A DNA stretch of 64,000 nt from Imbricaverruca yamaguchii (taxonomy: Eukaryota; Arthropoda; Thecostraca; Neoverrucidae): assembly GCA_034440575.1 (NCBI GenBank), contig JAOTOL010001646.1:467501-531500 (forward strand). Reading direction: 5' to 3'. This document shows, piece after piece, positions 26,002-37,224 of this stretch. The notes under the pieces were generated by a model, which ran no database searches, was not told where the DNA came from, and saw only the letters and a list, made by a program, of their open reading frames with translations. Every line of letters starts with the position of its first letter. Position 1 is the stretch's first letter. The position numbers and the translations under genes were made by a program.

Positions 26002-26440
26002 ACGACAATCGCACGGCTGCTGCTACACAGGCGCGGAGACAAACGCACGGCTGCTGCTACACAGGCGCGGAGACAAACGCACGGCTGCTGCTACACAGGC
26101 GCGGAGACAAACGCACGGCTGCTGCTACACAGGCGCGGAGACAAACGCACGGCTGCTGCTACACAGGCGCGGAGACAAACGCACGGTGCTGCTACACAGG
26201 CGCGGAGACAAAGAGGCTGGAAGGGGGAGAAAGCACGGCTGCTGCTACACAGGCGCGGAGACAAACGCACGGCTGCTGCTACACAGGCGCGGAGACAAAC
26301 GCACGGCTGCTGCTACACAGGCGCGGAGACAAACGCACGGCTGCTGCTACACAGGCGCGGAGACAAGCGCACGGCTGCTGCTACACAGGCGCGGAGACAA
26401 ACGCACGGCTGCTGCTACACAGGCGCAGAGACAAGCGCAT
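26002..26440. repeat. 34-bp minisatellite, about 13 units
   Basis: Unit GCACGGCTGCTGCTACACAG plus GCGCGGAGACAAAC. Nearly identical units, with one disturbed unit at 26185-26235. It starts about 50 bp upstream (transcript sense) of the 25955 exon. Confidence 0.95.
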
Positions 26441-26699
26441 GGTGGCTGACCGGACAGTGGAAGAGACCCGTTGACCGGAAATGAGGCGCACGATCACTCC
26501 AGCGATGACTCCGAAATACCCCGTTTAAATAGATTACACCATCAGAAAGTGTGTTTCTTCACCCGTAGCATGCATTAAGAAGATTAAAAACAAGCACCAA
26601 AGAGTGGCCTTCCATCTATTTGGCAGTTTCTTCCCAAGCAAATCCTCAGTCAAAATAGTAAAGTTCCCGGATTTGAACGGCGTCTTAGCACCACGAAAT

Positions 26700-27060
26700 A
26701 ATATTACAACTAAAACACCACCACTGGGAACATTGCGGAAAACATCAACACTAAAACACAACCCGTAATTAGATACATCGCCAGAGAATATGTTGCAATA
26801 GCATATCGCCTGATAACACGCGCCATCTAAGTATACGTTCAGTGGCTGCCCCATAATTTGCACCACCATCGTGTGGATTACTTGACTTAGCACGCTCCTT
26901 TTCTTGCTCTTGTTATGAAATAATATGTACAACTAAAACACCACCACTGGGAACATTGCGGAAAACATCAAACTAAAACACAACCCTGTAATTAGATACA
27001 TGCCAGAGAATATGTTGCAATAGCATATCGCCTGATAAGCCCATATAAGTATGCTTCAAG
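26700..27060. repeat. direct duplication of about 120 bp
   Basis: AACTAAAACACCACCACTGG through GCAATAGCATATCGCCTGAT occurs at 26705-26820 and 26932-27040 with few changes. The open frame on the minus strand across it is unrecognised. Confidence 0.88.
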
Positions 27061-28436
27061 TGCTGTTTTACCTGCAGCACCTGGTGAGTTTGTCTTGGCC
27101 ATAATTTGAGCCATGGTGTGTTATTTGGTGGGATCCTGTGATAACAGTTCCCTAATATATTGTGGTATGTTGATTACTTTTCCTCCTGGTTTTTTATCGT
27201 ATTGTGATCACTTTCGCCTGCAGACACACGTGGACACTCTCCACAGCCTGGCTGGTTGCTCTTCTGTTTGTGGCCGGAATGGAATCGTTGCACAGTACAC
27301 GGTTGTTGTACAGTCCAGTGCTGTTGGGACGTATTTTGTCACTGCAATTGGCATTGATTAGTCGTAGTGCTTGAAACGGAAGATCGCGTCGGTCAATGTG
27401 CAGCGCTCTGCGGATGGGAAAACCGTTACTTGCTCAGGCTGAACCGTTGCAGGGACTTCAGGGAAGTGTTTGTCACGTCTTGGGCAGTCAATCTGGATTG
27501 AACCTTGCTGGCCGTCTGATTGCATCGTTCCCGTTCAGGGAACCAAGTCCCAGGCCGGCGAGATAAATTAATTTGTCACACCCCGCCCACCAGACTGGCC
27601 CTTGTCGTCAGAAGAGCTGCGGCTGACTCAGGAATGACAGCAATTCGGTGAACTTCCCACCGAATACGGGCTCGTAAATTAAATGACCCGGTCGGCCAGA
27701 TGTGCCCGTGTGCGGAAGACTGGGACGGCATAGTTCGACCATCAGACACAACTAACTGAGGCGGCGCACACCGAGTCTCCAAAAATAGCCATCATTGGCT
27801 ACAAAGTCGCTGTTAGCTTGCCAGCGGCCAGTCAAGTTGCAGCGGCTGAGAACGGCTGCGACACGGTTCGCTGGCCGTCAGAGAGCGGGTTTGAAGCTAA
27901 TCCCGGCCGCCATCCACTCATTAATTGACCCTCCAGAACCTTTCCGAGCTACCGAGTATCCACCATCCGCACATACAGCTCGCAGATTAGCTAGCTGCTT
28001 GCTTAATCACATTGATTATATCGGCTACGCAGTAACCAATAGCTGTAAGACGCTACAGAGGCTTAATTACATCATCAGAGATTACACAGAACACAGAACA
28101 CAGAACACAGATCGACTCCTCGACCTCGACATCTCGACATAGATAAAAAAATACTGCAATCAAGGTCTTACCAGGGTACAGCCAAGTGTTCTATGCACAT
28201 GTGTGGACTGTCACCTCAATCGTGAACCATTCAGGTATTTGTGCAAAAAAAAGCCAATTACAAATATGATGATTATTGGGGTTTTAGGGTGCGTCAACCC
28301 CAAATACAAATAATTCCATCAGGAGTAGACGTATGTTATCTGTGTGATGATCAAGAACTGCTTATGTGGCAGTCGCGGAATGTTGTTTTAGGGCGCGTTG
28401 GAACGTGCGCCACTTTGCGCCCATGACATAATGAGT

Positions 28437-28565
28437 GGTGGTTATTGGTTTCACAACACGTAGATTGTTGAGTCATGTAGCGCCGCCAATCTCTCACGTC
28501 TATTCGTTTATCGCGAAGAGTAGCGACAGGTGAGGCTCGAACCCACAATCTTTCGCTCACCACAC
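28437..28565 (-). mobile_element. SINE family 2, partial copy
   Basis: Shares the body, the box B region (GGTTCGAGCCTCACC) and the CCAATAACC tail with 30771-30933; the box A end is missing. Confidence 0.7.
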
Positions 28566-28655
28566 CGCTCACCTTGGCGTGGTAATGGGCAGCTGGGACA
28601 GCCGCCACACCGCTCACCTTGGCGTGGTAATGGGCAGCTGGGACAGCCACCACAC
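28561..28655. repeat. 45-bp tandem duplication
   Basis: CACACCGCTCACCTTGGCGT, then GGTAATGGGCAGCTGGGACA and a few more bases, twice, with the start of a third copy. Confidence 0.9.
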
Positions 28656-29969
28656 GTGGCGCAATGTTTGGCAGACTTCTGCACAGCGCACCACCGAGCT
28701 GAGTCAACGCCATTTCAGCTCACTGTCTGAGAAAGACGACCGACCAGTCAGCGGCAGAGCAAGACAATAAAACCCGATTTATCCGAACAGAAAACATAGG
28801 ACATCCGACAGCCATTATTGGCGGGCTAGACACTGTCCGCTATAAATTGACGTCAGATTTGTTTCTTCTCAAAAACAAGACAAACCTCTTCAAGGATGTG
28901 TCCAGGAGAATAGTGCTTGACGATCTTTACGAGAAGATGACGAATATTTGAGCCAACAGAAGAACAAAAATACAGGGAAACGAATGCTATGTATAACATA
29001 TCACAGGCATTCCGTATAATGAAAGCAATACCTATTCATTTTCATATTGATTCCTATTGAGCATTATTTAGAACATCACGATTTGAAACACCACCGGCAC
29101 ACATGATTTTGTCAGCTGAAATGAGAGAGCACAACATATTTTGTGTTGCATAAGATGCACGTGCTCAAGCATAATTACTGCCCTAGCAAAAAGTTAACGA
29201 AAACCATTATTGTTCTCATCCCCTTTGTGCTTCCAAATACTTCAAATGATAAGTCGAAGTTGTGCTGTTTGTGTTCCAGTGGCTAAATGATCTAGCCCCT
29301 ACCTTGGTGTGAGCGGTGTTCAAGTCACCGGCTTGGACCCGCGGGTCTCCAAGACTGCTGGTAAGAGCACATAACAAGGACTCCGTAAATAACTGCATTG
29401 GTGACACGCCTAATGTGCAATGTTGTTAAACTTTTTGTCGAGCGAGACGCAAAATTGAATTTAAAAGAGCGTGCATAACACGATTTAGCGGAACGCCATT
29501 ACCATTCACGCTTTCCGAGTGGTGGGTTTTTCAGCGCCGCTGCTCGTCTCGAGGTTCGCGGCCCACGCCTGCATCAATCACCAAACTGTCCACTCTCCCG
29601 GAGGCGACGGCGGCCAACGACGCCAGTGCCGCCCACCAGCACCGTCAACAGCGAGGTCACTGCGTCGCAGACGCCCCCCCGCCGAGCGTGACCTTGATAC
29701 CACAGCCCCCAGCCCCTCCTTCCCTCCGGCCGGCGGCGCCATTCGTCGCATCAGGTGGTGTCACCGAAGCGGCCGCCAAGCCGACCGGCCGGCCGGCGTT
29801 GATCAGCTGTCTCGCAAACGCCACGTTTGGCTCGCAGGAGTTTAAGGACGCATCGACTGCGCCCGGCATGCAGCTCCGTTTGGCTCGCGAATCATGCCCA
29901 ACGGAGCGCCGGGGGTGGACACCTTGGCATGAGCAATCCGGAGCAGGTTCTGGTCGCGACTGTGGACTA

Positions 29970-30240
29970 CGGCTCCGTTTGGGCCGCACCTTGTCCCAAC
30001 AGCTCCGTTGGGCTGCACCTTGTCCCAACAGCTCCGTTGGGCTGCACATGGCCCAACAGCTTGTCCCAACAGCTCCGTTGGGCCGCACCTTGTCCCAACA
30101 GCTCCGTTGGGCTGCACATGGCCCAACAGCTTCGTTGGGCTGCACCTTGGCTCAACAGCTCCGTTGGGCTGCACCTTGACCGAACAGCTCCATTGGGGTT
30201 CACATTCGCCGAACAGCTTCGTTGGGTTCCTTTTGGTTGT
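29970..30240. repeat. 29-bp minisatellite, about 9 units
   Basis: Unit GCTCCGTTGGGCTGCACCTT+GTCCCAACA with decayed units at the right. Sits at the end of a GC-rich island, 29540-30240. Confidence 0.92.
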
Positions 30241-30770
30241 TGATTGTCAGTAATCGTGGTAAATACACAGCTTGTGATAGCATTGGTACTAGATGGAGAG
30301 CAGTGCTAGTAAAAATGGACTACTTTGATTTCCTTTTCAACGAAGTTCACTTACAGCGAGCAGCTAGGAACTTAGCGGGCCTCGAGACTCTCAGAAGGAA
30401 GATCGCCACCTCCATCTGTATCGGTCTTAGGTGATGGAGCAGGGTGTTGAGGGGTGGAGCCCCTCCCCCGGAGTTTGGAAATTTCACTCGCCCCTGGATC
30501 AATCACTAAGGGGGACTGCCATTGATGGCGATAGACACCAAATCGGACGTTCCGATTTTCCCCGCATTCCCTCCACTGCACCCCAGTAATGCTTGGGCAA
30601 CGTAAATTTAGCTCAGCTTGGGGATGGTACCATTAGCATATTAACCAAGACCCTCAGCATCACATGAACCCATCCTTTGGTCTGATAAATTATAATTACT
30701 CACATGTGATTGATTTCACAGTATTTTATTACTCAATCATTATTGGAAATACATGATATTATTTTGGAAT

Positions 30771-30933
30771 AGTTGGTCGGTTATTGGTTTTTAAGACACA
30801 TCGACCGTTGAGTCATGTAGCGTCGCCAATCTCTCACGCCGATTGACCACGGGCGAAGAGTAGCGACAGGTGAGATTCGAACCCACCTTTCGATTGTGAG
30901 ACGGGCAACTTACCCCCAGGCTACTCGTCTCCA
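30771..30933 (-). mobile_element. tRNA-derived SINE (family 2), longest copy
   Basis: The minus strand begins GTAGCCTGGGGGTAAGTTGC (box A-like) and GGTGGGTTCGAATCTCACC (box B). Its body contains GAGAGATTGGCGACGCTACA and its tail is CCAATAACCGACCAAC. Shorter copies lie at 28437-28565 and 6842-6945. A different family from the SINE at 1411 and 58161. Confidence 0.75.
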
Positions 30934-31939
30934 TATTTTGGGTAGTTATTTTGTTTTATCATTAAAGGGCATTGTGAAGCCAGACATTTGTAAAACAACC
31001 ACCAAAATCCTGTCTGAGTTACCCAATTTGTGCTCACAAATAAAACAAATTAAATGTGATTGAGCATAGTTTATGGATTCCATCAAACTGTTTGTTTTCG
31101 GTTTACTTTATGAAGGTAAAATGCATGTAACACTTGTGTTGTGAAAACCTTAAAGCACCATAATACCAGAACACTTAAGTAGTGTAATGTACCTAACCTA
31201 ATATCAACTAGGAATATAACACATAAACAACATAATCAAATTGAATGTCAATCTGCAACAGCAATAACAGCCAGAGGATGCTGTTTATTCCAACTTCCAT
31301 AGGATGACACAACCTAGTAAATGTATCAGGGCAGTGACTGAAGTGAAGCTAATTTCACTGTTGTTTTATACCCACACAGTTTGCTAGCAGTGTGATGCAG
31401 ATCACAAACTGTGTTAAATCACACTTTACAAAGGTCTTGGCTTGCAACCACAAATAGTGTAATTTAGACAGCATTTTGGTGGTTATTTTACAAATGATGT
31501 GATTTATTTGCAATCCATTTCAGTGACAAAACAACATATATATTTCAAAATAATATGATACATTTCCAATAATGATTAGGCTACAAAATACTGTAGAATA
31601 AGTAACATAATGAATACATAAATTACATGAGGCAAAACAATGTAAAATGTTATATTTATTGAAAAACAAAATGACATTCAACTCCATAAACCATCAATAA
31701 TACAAATATGTTGAGCTCAAAATGTAAACAAAACAAAGAAGAGTAGCCCACACACCTTTCAAATATTGATATTGATGTGAGATTGATGTGACAAGCATGT
31801 TATTATATTACATATACCATGTACCCAAATTAATTGGGCCATAAACTAAAACAAGATACAACATGAAGTATATACTGCATAAATATCATTAGCACCAACA
31901 CCAACACCACAAACAAAGGATCTGATGAAGTTGGTGCAA
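30934..31939. other. AT-rich, nothing recognised
   Basis: No open frame over 60 codons. Confidence 0.6.
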
Positions 31940-32825
31940 TGCAGATGATGCAATACAGATGCTAAACCTGGCATTTGACCTCAGGTCACCTGTATAGCAG
32001 TCAGTTACCCGTTCCAGTTACTGGAACCGGATCGCCCGCCCAACTGCACCGTCGGGCGGCTCGATGCAAACGGCTTCGGGAAGAAAGAAGTACATGAATA
32101 AGGTATGGAAATGCTTAGGTACACAATGATGAACAGTAGTTTTCATTATGAGTGGGGAGTAACATGTCAAGTGCCATCAGTTGCATGACAGTCATTTGCA
32201 TTTATGCCAACCTTCCAGTTGACCAAGTTTTGTTTCATAAACCTGTCATGAGCTTGACGTGAAGTCATTTCAGGCCAAGCTGAACATGACCTGACATGAC
32301 CTTTAAACTATATAGCAGAACAATATGCATTAAACAAGTCGCTAGTGTTTCCAAGAACACTTCCCTTTTGCCAATATATGGGAAGTGCATCAGCGACGAT
32401 TTTTGTGGTATGGAGCTGCAAAATGTAATGATGCAAAATTGTAACAGCACCTAACCTGAAAAAAATCGTCCGATTTCCTTTTTCTTCCTTCATACGACGT
32501 GCCGGACACTTCTACACAGGTATACAAAAATTGCATATATCGACCGGTAAAATATGGAGACGTGCACGAAAAACCGGAGGGTGGACGGATTTCGCCACTA
32601 CCAGTGCACGTGTTAAGAAAAACAAAAGGCTGAAGAGGCTAGGTTAGTTAGAAAGCCACCTTTTTCATAATAGTTTACATACCCACTGAACGGTAAGCAT
32701 TCCTGATAGAAATGGTCACACCATCTTTCAAACTTTTGAAGTCAGGTCATCTAGGGTCAACTAGTTAGTCTAGGTGAAGTGAGGTCACCTCCAAAGAAGT
32801 TCAACCAGTCGTCACACTTTAACAC
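31940..32825 (+). repeat. left direct-repeat block around the transposon
   Basis: Contains, in order, segments also found at 37225-37970 and 38685-38770. Shared landmarks are GATGCAATACAGATGC, CGTTCCAGTTACTGGAACC, GTCGCTAGTGTTTCCAAGAA, a GGTGGACGGATTTCGCC-type block, and GTCAGGTCATCTAGGGTCAA. Non-coding. Probably an older repeat array into which the 4.1-kb transposon inserted. Confidence 0.75.
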
Positions 32826-32940
32826 GCGCCCTGGAGAGCCTCTGAAAATTACGCGCACTAGAGGGGGCGGATTCCGTTCCCTCTAAGATCTCGGCTCTTA
32901 TTAAGGCTAGAGCAACGAAATTCGCAGGGTGGATGGGCAC

Positions 32941-33291
32941 TAGGCCATGTCGTCGTTCGTCAGATTAAGATTTGGATCTCGGCGGGGTTATTTTTTTGTG
33001 CCTTGCTATGTAGTCAGGTAAAATAAAAACAAACATTCCCAAAAATTTCAGTTTCAAATCTATAGAAACGAGGATCTTGTGATGTCTGCAAATTTTGTCT
33101 CCAACGCCCCAGGCGAGGGTTGGTTCGAGGTTTTTACACCGTCACCGTTTCTCTCCTAATCAAGTTATAGCTGCCAAACAAAAACGAGCATGTTGCCCGT
33201 CATCAAAGGAACACGACGGTACCCAGTTTTGAGGCTTGGGGTCAACTGGTGACCTCCCAGGTCAGGTCAATGACCAGAATTAGGCCAAAAC
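32941..33291 (+). repeat. left terminal inverted repeat
   Basis: Inverse partner of 36700-37050. Scattered substitutions only; identity extends from TAGGCCATGTCG at the tip to the inner block around TTAGGCCAAAA. Confidence 0.93.
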
Positions 33292-33476
33292 ATGCATATG
33301 TTTTCGTTTGTGGGGGCCGCATGTTAAACATATTAGGGTTTCAGGCACCGGAAATAAATCTGATGGCCCTCTGATGCTTCTCAGATCTAATGGTGTGCTT
33401 GCTTTCAGATCTAATGACCGCCTACTTTGTCGTAAAGCTGCTGTGCTGTGAGTGATCATCGGCCAAGCCGCAAGAA

Positions 33477-36220
33477 ATGGCGGCTCGCAAGAGAACTCGC
33501 TCTGAGTACAGCACAAGGTTGACGGAGTACTTGGGGACGGGGAAGGAGATGTGTCTGACCGAGCTGCCCACCCTCCGGGACTGCCTTAGGTACGGCATCT
33601 ACCTGAGGCAGATGAACCCCAAGTACCACTACGCCAGCCGCGAATTCTTTCAGGAAATCGTCATCCAAATCAAGCAGAGGTGGGCCAGTGCTAACTTCAA
33701 GTTCCAGCCTCCCGTCATTGCGGCAGACAAGACGATCGTGGAGAGACTGCTCGAGCTGTGGGAGAAAGCCAGCAGAATAGCCAGGAAGCAAGTGACCTCA
33801 GAGAAGCAGATCAGGAAGATGGAGGAGTAGCTGGACAGACTTTTTGACGTCACGAAGTGCCGCTGCCCAATCCTCCCTGTCAAGAGGCCAACTGCCCTGG
33901 CTGCCCCATCCCCAGCAACGTCGGGCTTCCGCCCTGCCACATCACCTGCACTTGCCCTAGGGAGCAGAAAATCCCTGCGTTGGAAGTTTCTTTCATGATG
34001 GTCCAGAGGCAAAAGGTTGGGGAAAAATCTTCATGCATGATAGGTCGTGTGGACAAGAAGGAGAGCAGCAAGCAGGTGTTGGCCTACCAGAGGAAAGAAA
34101 AGAAGGAGCAGTCGAAGCAGAGGATGGCGGAGAAGAGAAAAGAAGAAGAAAACCCGAAGAAAGCCACCATGGAAGTTAATCAATTCGTGGAAGAGCTGAC
34201 GGAGGGGAACAAATCGAGATGGAAGAGGACGAGGACTGCTACAAGCGTGACCCCAACTACTCTGCTAGTGCCGCTACCAGCTCCAGCACGCGCAACATGG
34301 CCAGCATCAGAAATGTCGCCATGGCCTCAATCCGGTACGGCATGTCCTGCAACGCCACCGCAGCTATCGCCAACGCCGCCATGCTCGACTACGGAGTCAT
34401 TTCCAAAGACGACACCTCAAACGTCATCGACACCAAGAAAGTCCAGCGCGCGAAGGAGGCGCTCTATAGGGAGCTGCAGGAGAAGGCGGCAATGACGTGC
34501 CAGAGAAAGGACATCGCCTGCTTGTACTTCGATGGACGGAAGGACTAGACGCTGAAGTATGAGCAGGTGGAGGGAAGTGACCAGCTCTACCCCTCGTTCC
34601 AGAAGGAGGATCACACTCGGTGGTAGCTGAGCCCGGCGGGAACTACCTCTTTCACTTCTCACCTCCGAAAGCAGATGAGACTGCCACCGCCGCCGAGCAG
34701 ATCGCCAAATGTCTGGTGCAGTGGATGCGGGAACACGGCGTCGACAAGACCATCATGCATATTGGAGGCGACTCAACCAACACCAACAGCGACATCTGGG
34801 GCGGCGTCTTCCAATTCGTGGAGAAGATGCTGGGCAGGTCGCTGAATTGGCTGCTGTGCGGTCTCCACCTCAACGAACTTCCTCTCCGCCACCTGATCAT
34901 CAACCTGGACGGGCCAACCAGCAGCGACACCGGCTTCACTGGTAAGTACTGTATCATTTACGTCGACATGTGTTGCAAGATTCGAATGTGTCCCAAATGC
35001 ACAATTTTGTCATCGACTGCACTGCTCTTTCATCTGTATCACTGAAGGAGATATAGTCCTGTATCACTCATTGTGTATGTATCACTGATTGATATTAGTT
35101 TTGCTTTATCTTAAATGTTTTTTGTCCAAGTTGAAGCACTGTTATCATTTGCATTCTAAATAGCCATATCAGCCGAACGCCCTCAAAGTCCCTGTAAATA
35201 TTTTAAGTAACGTTATCGACTGCCGCATGGCTAACAAGCATCCATTTACGACGACTAACTACCCATTCAACGACATTTCAGGTCCCTGGGCAAGGCCCTC
35301 GCGACTGCCACCGAGCTGCCAGTCAAGAGGTTCAGCAAGATCACCATCGGGCCAGCCCTGCCGGAGCTGACGGAGGAGGTGGGGACAGACCTGTCCACCG
35401 ACCAGCGGTACGGGTACGATATGGTGGCAGCGATCCGCTCCGGGCACGTGACCGACCGCCTCGCCAACCTGGACATCGGCCCGGTCAACCATAGCAGGTG
35501 GCTGACCACAGCCAACCGCTTCCTCCGGATGTGGGTGGGCCGCCATGGCTTCGCCGGGAAGGAAGCCTGGCACCTCCGGCTCATCGCGAGTACATCATCG
35601 GGGTGTACTACCCCACGTGGTTCAGGTACAAGATCCGTAACCACTGGATCGAGGGCGCGCGGATCTGTCTGCAACAGCTGCAGCTGACTCTCGATCAGGA
35701 CGAACAGGTGGTCAAGGAGGTGTTCTCTTACCTGGAGTCCAGCGCCTGGTGGGCGCATCCGGAGATGCTCCTGCAGACGCTGCTGTGCAGCGAGGAGCGG
35801 GAGGACCGCTGCTTCGCCGTACAGAAGATCATGGAGGTGCGGGAGAAGGAGGCGCTCGGAAGCCGAGGAGGAGAAGAACAAGTCAACATCCGCACCAGGT
35901 GCAAGGTGGACCTCAACAAGCAGGCCACAGACCTGCGGAAGCTGATTGTCTGGGATGATGAGCAGATCTCCGTGCCCATCCTCACCCGGGACCTGCCAGC
36001 TGCGGTCATCAAGAACTTCGAGTCCACCCCCATGGAAGTAGACTCGATGCCAGTCCACGGACAGAACGTGGAGCGATGTGTCAAAGAGGTGACGGCCGCG
36101 TCCAAGGCAGTGCACGGCTACGCGAGAAGAGACGGCTTCATCAGGGCCAGGCTGGCACACAGAGAGCTGACCGGCGGCGTCATGAAGTCCAAGAAGGACC
36201 ATGCGAAGATATGTTTGTAA
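33477..36220 (+). pseudogene. decayed transposase of an uncharacterised invertebrate family
   Basis: Pieces of one protein lie in order. 33477-33827 is a basic N-terminal region starting MAARKRTRSEYSTRL. A Cys-rich block follows (KCRCPI, NCPGCPI, CTCPREQKIP; about 33840-33990, probably zinc-binding), then a Lys/Glu-rich linker. Next come an Ala/Ser-rich region (34219-34548), the core (HIGGDSTNTN, then CGLHLNELPLRHL; 34620-34940), a likely intron 34946-35280 (GTAAGT donor, TTTCAG acceptor), and the C-terminal half (DLSTDQRYGYD, HSRWLTTANRFLRMW, YYPTWFRYK, PVHGQNVERCVKEV, DGFIRARL). I remember the motifs ELPLRHL, HSRWLTTANR and RDGFIRAR from many unannotated hemipteran, crustacean and cnidarian proteins. 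Stops at 33828 and 34546 and frame changes near 33868, 34215, 34610 and 35585 make this copy dead. The catalytic triad is not established; the Asp of GGDSTN is a candidate. Confidence 0.75.
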
Positions 36221-36699
36221 GGTCTGGACCTGTGCTCTTTGCTTGTTAGTGTGCTGTACTGTCGGCCGGTTTTGCGCTCCTGGGGCGCGTAAGCATATTG
36301 TGCGCGGCCCGTTAGCGACTCTGTATCGATACGCTATGGCAGCCGGTGCGCGTGCGCATGTGAATCACTGTGATGCCACCGGCATTTGAACCGTGAAGGT
36401 CAGACTGCAAAGGTACTTGTAGAAGCGTGTGCTTTTCCTTTGATGCAAAGAATATTAGTACAACTCTGCTCTATTCGTAAAATGATTTGCTTTTGTGATG
36501 TTTAGACCTGAGTTAATATGCTATGGCTTACGTCCTTTCATGTCGATGTGGTACCTGACCGGATTTGCCCTGACCTGATCTCTGTCGGTGACCGAGAGCG
36601 GCAAAGATTAGAAGAAACCTCAGAAGTCGTCAGTTTCTTCTCCGGCATGTTGGCGTGGCCCTTCGGTTTGTTCTGTGGTCCTTCAAAGGGTAAAAGTCC

Positions 36700-37050
36700 G
36701 TTTTTTGCCTAATTTGGGTCACTGACCTAACCTGGGAGGTCACCAGTTGACCCCAAGCCTCAAAACTGGGTACCGTCGTGTTCCTTTGATGACGGGCAAC
36801 ATGCTCGTTTTTGTTTGGCAGCTATAACTTGATTAGGAGAGAAACGGTGACGGTGTAAAAACCTCCAACCAACCCTCGCCTGGGGCGTGGGAGACAAAAT
36901 TTGCAGACATCACAAGATCCTCGTTTCTATAGATTTGAAACTCAAATTTTGGGGAATGCTTGTTTTTATTTTACATTACTACATAGCAAGGCACAAAAAA
37001 TAACCCCGCCGAGATCCAAATCTTAATCTGACGAACGACGACATGGCCTA
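36700..37050 (-). repeat. right terminal inverted repeat
   Basis: Inverse partner of 32941-33291, ending CGACATGGCCTA directly before the ATGGGCAC duplication. Confidence 0.93.
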
Positions 37051-37224
37051 ATGGGCACGATAGTGAACTCTATTGTGTGAAGATTTCATGACCTTAGGTC
37101 AGTATCTTCAATGTCAAATGAGGTCAAAATAGCACAAATTTCTGGTTTTGCGTTGCTTGGCTTCTCATTGTCATTGATCGCTGTGATGTTTAAATGCTTC
37201 AAAATTGGTATTAATGATGTTTTG

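Larger units (their letters stand above)
27061..29969. other. region that should precede ISCU; exon 1 not found
   Basis: Contains SINE and tail repeats and a GC-rich island (29540-29970) that could hold a promoter. No presequence exon ending in a YH-K type junction with a phase-0 donor was recognised. Confidence 0.5.
32941..37050 (+). mobile_element. 4.1-kb DNA transposon, 351-bp TIRs, 8-bp TSD
   Basis: The left terminal inverted repeat 32941-33291 and the right one 36700-37050 match almost base for base in inverse orientation. Outer ends read TAGGCCATGTCGTCG on each strand. The octamer ATGGGCAC occurs immediately outside both ends (32933-32940 and 37051-37058), an exact 8-bp target duplication. 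Between the TIRs lies a GC-rich, broken transposase-like gene. An 8-bp duplication is used by hAT, P and Zisupton-type elements among others, but hAT TIRs are normally short, and I do not recognise the protein as a named superfamily. The exact duplication shows true transposition, and the insertion is younger than the direct-repeat array it landed in. Confidence 0.93.

Noticed and set aside
26534..26932. 132-codon minus-strand frame as a gene
   Set aside because: Overlaps a direct duplication and has no recognisable motif or splice context.
29657..30179. 160-codon frames in both orientations as ISCU exon 1
   Set aside because: They derive from the 29-bp repeat and GC-rich DNA; no presequence or matching phase-0 donor is seen.
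35267..36202. 311-codon minus-strand frame
   Set aside because: Shadow of the transposase pseudogene, which has family motifs on the plus strand.
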